Positions 58,151 to 64,000 of a stretch of DNA of 64,000 nucleotides are shown piece after piece. Both the position numbers and the translations under genes were made by a program. The notes under the pieces are model-generated. The model made no database searches. It was not told the origin of the DNA and saw only the letters and a list, made by a program, of their open reading frames with translations. The stretch lies in the NCBI RefSeq assembly GCF_900086655.1, contig NZ_LT575476.1, positions 4,366,934 through 4,430,933 of the forward strand. Reading direction: 5' to 3'. Position 1 is the first letter of the stretch, and the number at the start of each line of letters is the position of its first letter. Source of the stretch: Paenibacillus tuaregi (GTDB lineage Bacteria > Bacillota > Bacilli > Paenibacillales > Paenibacillaceae).

Positions 58151-59239
58151 ATGAGCTATAACTATGTCGGTATTCTGTTGAATGCTGCGATGTACCGCGG
58201 TATACCCAGACTTAAGACCAGAGAGGAGTCGCTTTCAAATTATCAAGAAGCCGCTGCGGAACTAGACTTGATCCCCTGTTTTATAAAGATTGGGGATGTG
58301 GATATCCGGACTGGAAGAACGGCTGCATTCATATATCGGAATCATCAATATGAACAGGTGTCCATGCCTATACCGAGGGTTATTCATAACCGGGCTATCT
58401 ATAGTGAGGCGGGACCACGGCATAGGATTGGGGGACTTCTCTCCCGTCAGGTCGCCGTGTTTAACATGAACAACCGCTACGGCAAGGATGAAATCCACAA
58501 GCTGCTCTCCGCCGATCCTTATTTGAGAAGCTGTCTTCCTGATACAGCTCTGTTCAGCCCAGCAAATTTAAAACATTTCATGGAAAACCACAACGATCTT
58601 ATTCTAAAGCCGTGCCGGGGGAGTGTTGGAAAAGGGGTTATGCGTCTGCACCAAGACGGGGCCGGCTGGTCCCTCACCTTTCCATCCCACTCCCGAAAGA
58701 ATACATGGATCTCCCAGAAGTTAAGAGGCCGGGAGCTTCCTGGCCCCCTGAAGCAGCAGCTTAGAAGGTATCCCTACTTGATCCAGCAGCGTATCCCCCT
58801 GGCTGAGGTTCAGGGACGCCCTTTCGATCTGCGTGTCACCGTACAGCGGGGACTGACCGGAGAGTGGGGCATTACTGGCATGTTCGCCAAAAAATCCGCA
58901 GCCGGAGCCTTTATTTCCAATCTCGCCGGAGGAGGCAGTGCCTATCCCGTTCCTTCCGTGCTGGCTGAGATTATGTCCCCGCATGAATCGGCCGTGGTCA
59001 TTGCCCAAGTTGAGCATCTGGCTTTGACAACCGTCCGGTATTTGTCCCGCCACCTGCCGCTGCTCGCCGATCTGGGGCTCGACATTGGCGTTACAGCTGA
59101 CGGAAGAATTTACTTTATTGAATGCAACGGCAGGGATCAGCGTTACGGATTTAAGAAAGCCGGAATGATGGAAACCTGGAAAGCGTCTTACCGTGAGCCG
59201 ATGGCCTTCGCCCGGTATCTGTATAATCACACAAGATAA
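58151..59239 (+). CDS. YheC/YheD-type spore coat-associated ATP-grasp protein
   Basis: A 362-residue protein of the YheC/D family: N-terminal YNYVGILLNAAMYRGIPRLK, then RVIHNRAIYSEAGPRHRIGG, an ATP-grasp core with LKPCRGSVGKGVMRLHQDG (about 152-170), YLIQQRIPLAEVQGRPFDLR (about 210-230) and the metal-binding end DIGVTADGRIYFIECNGRDQ. Bacillus YheC and YheD are spore-associated; the substrate is not known, but the fold forms peptide-like or amide bonds. GGAGGAG precedes the ATG. It closes the spore-surface cluster on its right side. Confidence 0.85.
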   Translation: MSYNYVGILLNAAMYRGIPRLKTREESLSNYQEAAAELDLIPCFIKIGDVDIRTGRTAAFIYRNHQYEQVSMPIPRVIHNRAIYSEAGPRHRIGGLLSRQVAVFNMNNRYGKDEIHKLLSADPYLRSCLPDTALFSPANLKHFMENHNDLILKPCRGSVGKGVMRLHQDGAGWSLTFPSHSRKNTWISQKLRGRELPGPLKQQLRRYPYLIQQRIPLAEVQGRPFDLRVTVQRGLTGEWGITGMFAKKSAAGAFISNLAGGGSAYPVPSVLAEIMSPHESAVVIAQVEHLALTTVRYLSRHLPLLADLGLDIGVTADGRIYFIECNGRDQRYGFKKAGMMETWKASYREPMAFARYLYNHTR

Positions 59240-59351
59240 CGAGTAGAGTCGAAGCAGCCCTTGATCTTTCCAGTAGGAGAGTCTGTATAATTAGTAAACT
59301 GACCTGATTTGACGACACTTTGTATAAGATTGACGTTTGACAAATCACTTG

Positions 59352-59379
59352 CTAATATATTAGACATCTAACATATTAG
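59352..59379. promoter_or_regulatory. MarR-type operator upstream of the AT-rich module
   Basis: CTAATATATTAGA-CA-TCTAACATATTAG, a 13 bp inverted repeat with one mismatch, 11 bases before the regulator start. A related palindrome precedes the hydrolase gene. Confidence 0.6.
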
Positions 59380-59390
59380 TAGGTGATTTT

Positions 59391-59825
59391 TTGTCCTTAT
59401 ATGAACAGGTTAAGCGCATTAATGAAGCAGAATACACGATAAACCGGTTGATTTATAAACATTATAAGCAATATCTAAATAGCGGCATTACAACACAACA
59501 AGCCGTTGTATTAGATATTGTGTATTTAGCAAATCGTATAACAGTGGGTGAAATTGCAATTGAAATGAATATTAGCTCTAGCGCAGTTAGCCAATTAATA
59601 GCCAAGTTGGAAAAGAATAAGTATATCAAGCGGGAAATTAATCTACAAAATCGCCGTGAAGTATTTATAACGTTAGCTGAAAATGGATTAGAGTATTTTT
59701 CGAAGCAGGATTATGTTGAACAGCAGGTCGCAGATAAAATTTACAGCAAGCTTTCGTCTAACGAGTTAGACAAATTTGAACGCATTATTGAAAAATTAAA
59801 GGAGATCGCAATGAAGGAATTATAA
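59391..59825 (+). CDS. MarR family transcriptional regulator
   Basis: A 144-residue winged-helix protein: TTQQAVVLDIVYLANRITVG, IAIEMNISSSAVSQLIAKLE (recognition helix), REINLQNRREVFITLAENG (wing) and a C-terminal dimerisation helix. TTG start. Base and codon use is strikingly AT-rich compared with the flanking genes, a sign of transfer. Palindromes before this gene and before the following hydrolase share TTAGA-TA/CA-TCTAA, so it likely represses both. Confidence 0.85.
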   Translation: MSLYEQVKRINEAEYTINRLIYKHYKQYLNSGITTQQAVVLDIVYLANRITVGEIAIEMNISSSAVSQLIAKLEKNKYIKREINLQNRREVFITLAENGLEYFSKQDYVEQQVADKIYSKLSSNELDKFERIIEKLKEIAMKEL

Positions 59826-59840
59826 AATTCCTTCATGTCC

Positions 59841-59864
59841 AATATGTTAGATATCTAATTTATT
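59841..59864. promoter_or_regulatory. Second MarR-type operator, upstream of the serine hydrolase
   Basis: TTAGATATCTAA (59847-59858) is a perfect palindrome within AATATG..TTTATT; the core matches the site at 59360-59371. It lies just before the AGGAGG of the hydrolase gene. Confidence 0.55.
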
Positions 59865-59878
59865 TAGGAGGTTAACAA

Positions 59879-61075
59879 GTGAAGAATTTGCTTAAACATA
59901 TCTCGTTTAATGGTGCAGTTTATTATGAAAACCAAGGACAAATTAAGCAGTATTATCATGGTTATCAAGATATCTCAGAGCAGCATCTTATTACTGAAAG
60001 TTCACAATTTAACCTTGCGTCGTTAAGTAAAATGTATACAGCGGTAATGACATTTCAGCTAATTGAGAAAGGGCAGCTGCAATTAGAAGATAAAATTACA
60101 AAATGGTTTAACGCCCCTCATTTTGCAAATGTGACAGTTGCACACTTACTTACACACACATCCGGGATTCCAGAGTATATTGCAGAAGACTTTATCATAA
60201 GTATGGAAACATTTCTTGAGACGACACTTCCACAACATATACAGAATGAGCATTGGTCTTACAGCAATACGAATTATGTTCTACTTGCAGAAATTATTGA
60301 ACAAGTCAGCGGCTCATCGTATGAAGCATGTTTACAACAATATATTGCAAAACCATTAAATCTCACTAGTACAACAACACAGCCTGCAAAACAATACGAA
60401 GCGCAGGGTCATACGTATGCTTATGAGGAGCAACGATACAAAAAGGTACATAATGACCCATATTTAAACAAACAGGAGAAATATAACAATGTATTTGGTG
60501 ACGGTGGTATTTATGCAACAGTGGCAGAGGTAGCCATGTTTTTAAAAGCATTTTTGCAAGGTCGGTACATTAGCAAAGAGATTGTGAAATTCATGTTAAG
60601 ACCATCAGAAGTCGCTGAGCATTATAGTTATGGTTTTATCATTCAAGATGATTGGGTTGGTCATACAGGTGGATGGTTCGGTTGTTCAGCGCAAGCTTTT
60701 ATTAATACATCCACGGAGGATATTGTTGTTTTAGCTACAAATCAAGAAGTATTCCCCCAATATGAACAAGAAATTATGAATTGCTTCATGGGGATACAAG
60801 ATTCCGTAGAAGCACCAAAACATATAGAAATTTTATCGTCCTCTAGTGAGGATGACATTACAGGTCAATATGAATTAGCAGATGAACTTAGCACAAGCTT
60901 TACGATCACAAAGGATAGACAATTTATGATTTCATTTGAACATCAGTTGTCTGTGCCACTTTATAAAATAGATGAATCGTATTATTGGGTACGCAATACG
61001 ATGAGTTATGTAGATACTCGGAATCAATTTTTTATCGATGAAGGGGTTCAAGTACCTTATCAAAAAATCAATTGA
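59879..61075 (+). CDS. Class C beta-lactamase-like serine hydrolase
   Basis: A 398-residue protein: the catalytic SxxK as NLASLSKMYTAVMTFQLIEK (Ser about residue 47), YxN as the YSNTNYVLL segment (about 125), and HTGG in GHTGGWFGCSAQAF (about 265) in place of KTG. There is no signal peptide, so it is probably cytoplasmic, like many esterase or D-peptidase members of this family, and beta-lactam resistance should not be assumed. GTG start after AGGAGG. AT-rich like the MarR gene; both form one transferred cassette. A strong terminator follows. Confidence 0.85.
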   Translation: MKNLLKHISFNGAVYYENQGQIKQYYHGYQDISEQHLITESSQFNLASLSKMYTAVMTFQLIEKGQLQLEDKITKWFNAPHFANVTVAHLLTHTSGIPEYIAEDFIISMETFLETTLPQHIQNEHWSYSNTNYVLLAEIIEQVSGSSYEACLQQYIAKPLNLTSTTTQPAKQYEAQGHTYAYEEQRYKKVHNDPYLNKQEKYNNVFGDGGIYATVAEVAMFLKAFLQGRYISKEIVKFMLRPSEVAEHYSYGFIIQDDWVGHTGGWFGCSAQAFINTSTEDIVVLATNQEVFPQYEQEIMNCFMGIQDSVEAPKHIEILSSSSEDDITGQYELADELSTSFTITKDRQFMISFEHQLSVPLYKIDESYYWVRNTMSYVDTRNQFFIDEGVQVPYQKIN

Positions 61076-61135
61076 TATAGTTAAAGAAAATAAGCAAAAA
61101 ATTTATGAAATGATACCCAACCGAATCAAAACAAT

Positions 61136-61186
61136 AGAGCGGCAGGCCAAGGTGAACTCTCTTGGCCTGCCGCTCTGTTTGATTTT
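61136..61186 (+). terminator. Terminator after the serine hydrolase
   Basis: A perfect 16 bp stem AGAGCGGCAGGCCAAG/CTTGGCCTGCCGCTCT with a nine-base loop, followed by GTTTGATTTTG. Confidence 0.8.
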
Positions 61187-61203
61187 GATATGAGCTCGTT
61201 CAA

Positions 61204-61880
61204 GCCGAGCCATGGTCGCGCAGCGGACAAGTCAGGCCAGCTCGCACCTCTTACCTCACCCAACACAAGGGTGAGCTGCGAGTTAGACGTACTGTCCTCT
61301 CCCTGCACCTTCCCAGCGGAGGGCCGGATTCGGCTTTCAAAAGCGTCAGCGCTCGCCTTTGCCACCGGATTTCTACCGCTAACTAGCGGCTTCAATCCGG
61401 AAATCCGGGGGCAACAGCGATCAGAAAGCCGAGCCGAGCCCGCAGCGGACAGCAAGCACTTCCTACCTCACCCTCCCTAAGGGGTGAGCTAAGGGGCCAG
61501 ACGTGCTGCAATCTCCCTGCTCACTCCCAGCGGAGGGCCGGATTCGGCTTTCAGAAGCGTCAGCGGTCGCCTTTGCCACCGGATTTCTACCGCTAACTAG
61601 CCGCTTCAATCCGGGAAATCCGGGGGCAACAGCGATCAGAAAGCCGAGCCGAGCCCGCAGCGAACAGCAAACACTTCCTACCTCACCCCCTAAGGGGTGA
61701 GCTAAGGGACCAGACGTGCTGCAATCTCCCTGCTCACTCCCAGCGGAGGGCCGGATTCGGCTTTCGGAAGCGTCAGCGGTCGCCTTTGCCCCCGGATTTC
61801 TACCGCTACTAGCGGCTTCAATCCGGAAATCCGGGGGCAACAGCGATCAGAAAGCCGAGCCGAGCCCGCAGCGGACAGTG
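61204..61880. repeat. Tandem repeat, about three units of ~213 bp
   Basis: The anchor GCCGAGCC starts near 61204, 61428, 61642 and 61853 (steps of 224, 214 and 211). Units contain the recurring GGGCCGGATTCGGCTTTC and ATCCGGAAATCCGGGGGCAA. The second and third units are nearly identical, the first is more diverged. Open frames through it are by-products of the repeat and GC content. No gene is supported in 61187-61905. Confidence 0.8.
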
Positions 61881-61905
61881 CATGCTCCATGCAGCTCGCT
61901 CACCC

Positions 61906-64000
61906 TTACTTCAACCCCATTACCTCCAGCTCATAGATCCGCGCCGCCATATCGCCGCCTTGGGTAGGCTTCTCTACAACCAGACGCACATAACGCGCTT
62001 CAGTCAATGGGATTGCATGTTTGCTGATTCCCTTGGTGTTGTCCGTTACCTTGACTGCATCCGTCCAGTTCACATTATCGCTGCTCAGCTGGATTTTGAA
62101 GGCGCGGGTATTGAATGCTGCCGGTTCACCGCCAGCTTCGGCATGCTTGATTACGAATTCGCTGAGCTTGTGGGCTGCCCCAAGATCTACGGTCAGAGTA
62201 TGCGGCGCATCGCCTACAGCGCACCACTTCTTCTTGTCATCCCCGTCAATCGCAAACTTTGGCGCCTCGTTCTCATTGGTGAAGCCCGAAGCGGTCGCCG
62301 TTTTACCTAGAGCCAGATTGCTTACGCCCCCGGCGGCTTCCTTCGTTACCGTGATCAGCTGTTTCTTCACCACATTCTCGCCAACACTGTTCTTGGCGGT
62401 CAGGCTAACCTCGAACGTTCCCTCTTGATTATAAGTCACTTTCGGATTTCGCTCGGTGCTGCTTGACGGCTCCCCACCAGGGAAGCTCCATGCCCATCCC
62501 TCAGTTACCTCAGAGGAAAGGTCCGTGAATTGAACCGTGTCCCCCGGCGCAATCAGGGTCTTATCCGCCTCGAAAGCGGCCACCGGCTTCGGATAAGCCG
62601 GCCATTCGAAGGTGACTCCTGCCGGTTTGCCCTGCTCATAATGCCGGTTGACCGGAATCACAACCAGCTTGGTCGTTTTCTCCTTATCAATCCGTCTCAT
62701 CTCAGGCACATAGTAGACGGTGTTGCCTGTCATTCCGGCAAGCTCGTACTTCCCGTCGGGCTTCACCCGGTAGACCTGATAATACAGAACGTCGTCCGCT
62801 TTCTTCGGAGCAGTCCAGGAAAGGCGCGCATCGCCATAGATCCCGTCACGGAAGTCATTTTCGATGACCTTAAGTCCGGTAACCTCCTTGAGCTTATCCG
62901 CCTTTTCACTTAGACGGGTCACGGCGAGCTCACCCACATTCACCCGGAAGTCGGCAATCGGCTTCGCGGCTTCGAACTTCAGAGAGATTCCGGTTATCGT
63001 ACGTCCTTTGTACTGATTCATCCGGATGCTTCCCTGCGTCCAATCCTTGTTCGCGCCCATATTATCCAGCTTCTTCGGCTCCAGGAATACGTACTGATCC
63101 GGAGCGTCGGAGAACGCCACGCCAACCTTCACTCGGGCATCCTTGGAGTTCGCCTGATAGGTTACTGACAATTCTGTATCCGCTTCCACCTTCATGTTCG
63201 CTTTATACAGCTTGATGGTTGTACCAGCCTTCGGCGCAAGGGCACCGGACAGCTTCAGGGAACTTCCGCCATAGAACGCTTTGCCAAAGTCAAAGCCTGG
63301 ACTGAGCGGCTGCGCTCCGCCTTCCGCTTCCGTAATGAACCGCCATGTCGGCAAAATATCCTGCAGACTGCGGTTGCTCCAATCCTTCTCCCGCACCACC
63401 TGTCCGTTAACAGCAAACATATGGCCATTTCCGGTGTTGAAATGGGTAATCATTTCCGAACCGGTCAGAACCGTTTTGTCCACAATGTCATTAGCAATGC
63501 CTCTCCAGGCATAAGGGCTTGTGCCAGTCGGCTGCGAGGTGTTCTGTGGATTCTTGTTCGCTCCCACCCAGAAAATCTGGTCCTTCTCCATGAACTCCTC
63601 TTGCGTCTTGGAGCTGTTAAAGGCCCAGTCTGGACGGTAGATTCCAAGTGAGGTCGTCGCAGGCTTGCCATCCGGGAACAGGACAGGCCAGTTCAATTCA
63701 CTGTTATACCCGTTCGCTTCCACATCAATTCCAGCATACAGGTCATACGGGCTGCGTCCGAGCGACTTCATGACAGCCGGGGAGTTCAGATACGGAGTCA
63801 CGTAATCGTACTTGCCGTTCTTCTCGTCCTTGTACTGCCATCGGAAGTCCAGGAACATGCCATCCGACACACGCTGGGAGCCATCCTGAATGAACATCTT
63901 GTTGTTGTCTGTTACCGCGCCCTGCCATTTGACAGGTCCATCCTTGATCATGGAATCATACCAGATGATCTCCATCTTCGGTGACTTGATCTTCTGCAAA
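61906..64000 (-). CDS. GH85 endo-beta-N-acetylglucosaminidase, N-terminus outside the window
   Basis: A frame of 698 codons open to the window edge. The visible N-terminal part, KMEIIWYDSMIKDGPVKWQG (about 9-28), matches the GH85 segment after the catalytic Asn/Glu; further SDGMFLDFRW and DLYAGIDVEANGY are family-like. Then come a galactose-binding-like beta domain (~230-360), a fibronectin-like region (~370-465), a PKD domain (~470-555, with GDTVQFTDLSSEV and WSFPGGEPS) and a C-terminal F5/8-type (CBM32) domain (~560-697). GH85 enzymes cut the chitobiose core of N-glycans. The catalytic residues themselves lie to the right of the window edge or near it and were not all seen. Confidence 0.88.
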   Translation of the reverse strand, partial: LQKIKSPKMEIIWYDSMIKDGPVKWQGAVTDNNKMFIQDGSQRVSDGMFLDFRWQYKDEKNGKYDYVTPYLNSPAVMKSLGRSPYDLYAGIDVEANGYNSELNWPVLFPDGKPATTSLGIYRPDWAFNSSKTQEEFMEKDQIFWVGANKNPQNTSQPTGTSPYAWRGIANDIVDKTVLTGSEMITHFNTGNGHMFAVNGQVVREKDWSNRSLQDILPTWRFITEAEGGAQPLSPGFDFGKAFYGGSSLKLSGALAPKAGTTIKLYKANMKVEADTELSVTYQANSKDARVKVGVAFSDAPDQYVFLEPKKLDNMGANKDWTQGSIRMNQYKGRTITGISLKFEAAKPIADFRVNVGELAVTRLSEKADKLKEVTGLKVIENDFRDGIYGDARLSWTAPKKADDVLYYQVYRVKPDGKYELAGMTGNTVYYVPEMRRIDKEKTTKLVVIPVNRHYEQGKPAGVTFEWPAYPKPVAAFEADKTLIAPGDTVQFTDLSSEVTEGWAWSFPGGEPSSSTERNPKVTYNQEGTFEVSLTAKNSVGENVVKKQLITVTKEAAGGVSNLALGKTATASGFTNENEAPKFAIDGDDKKKWCAVGDAPHTLTVDLGAAHKLSEFVIKHAEAGGEPAAFNTRAFKIQLSSDNVNWTDAVKVTDNTKGISKHAIPLTEARYVRLVVEKPTQGGDMAARIYELEVMGLK

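Noticed and set aside
59879-61075. True secreted beta-lactamase
   Set aside because: No signal peptide and HTG instead of KTG; named only as beta-lactamase-like serine hydrolase.
61126-61890. Open frames of 62-125 codons in the tandem repeat
   Set aside because: The same short peptide recurs because the DNA repeats; no ribosome sites and no start consistent between units.

Overview
The window looks like chromosomal DNA of a spore-forming Firmicute of the Paenibacillus type. The signs are a 74-residue GerE regulator, a YhcN/YlaJ-type sporulation lipoprotein, a YheC/D-type ATP-grasp protein, CgeB-like glycosyltransferases, strong Gly/Ala-rich Paenibacillus-like coding with GGAGG ribosome sites and frequent TTG/GTG starts. 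No rRNA, tRNA or CRISPR array was seen.

Region 1 (1-16130, minus strand) is a phage-derived tail locus. Read in the direction of transcription it holds a large single-chain RNA polymerase resembling SPbeta YonO, two very small ORFs, an unknown tail protein, a major tail tube protein, a tail assembly chaperone with an overlapping small ORF, a 1,913-residue tape measure protein, a long tail-associated (Tal-like) protein, a PAAR-like tip protein, a distal-tail (Dit-like) protein and a partial fibre-like protein that leaves the window. No capsid, portal, terminase or integrase gene lies between the polymerase and the tail genes, so this may be a headless tail particle (F-type tailocin) with its own polymerase, or the tail end of a rearranged prophage. 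A 15-base motif occurs upstream of both the polymerase and the tail operon.

Region 2 (16.2-33.3 kb) is ordinary chromosome: corA behind a long structured leader with a terminator, an HRDC-domain protein, a DUF3055-like protein, modA facing a HTH/periplasmic-binding-type regulator, a metallo-beta-lactamase-fold hydrolase, a membrane-anchored PrsA-like foldase, an M20 dipeptidase, gerE, a marR-MFS exporter operon whose regulator appears to start at CTG, rpiR-nagB-nagA for amino sugar catabolism, and a YhcN-like lipoprotein with a low-complexity insert. A ~197 bp repeat with terminal inverted repeats lies at 24 kb and again at 47.7 kb.

Region 3 (33.4-59.2 kb) is a very large glycosylation cluster, probably for the spore surface. 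It encodes at least eleven glycosyltransferases or relatives (GT2, GT4, GT-D fold, CgeB-like), RmlA/RmlB for dTDP-4-keto-6-deoxyglucose, a three-enzyme set for a UDP-2-acetamido-2,6-dideoxy-L-hexose, another short-chain dehydrogenase, a methyltransferase, four small acidic/helical or Arg-rich proteins and a YheC/D-like protein. Several of the enzymes carry an Arg-rich N- or C-terminal extension and a short repeat of the form G-Y-x-x-G-Y-x-x-G; a 125-residue protein consists only of these two elements. Promoter-like sequences matching the sigma-K consensus precede at least three of the genes.

Region 4 (59.2-64 kb) contains a visibly AT-rich, probably transferred module (MarR regulator plus class C beta-lactamase-like serine hydrolase, each behind a matching palindrome), a ~213 bp tandem repeat, and the C-terminal two thirds of a secreted GH85 endo-beta-N-acetylglucosaminidase.
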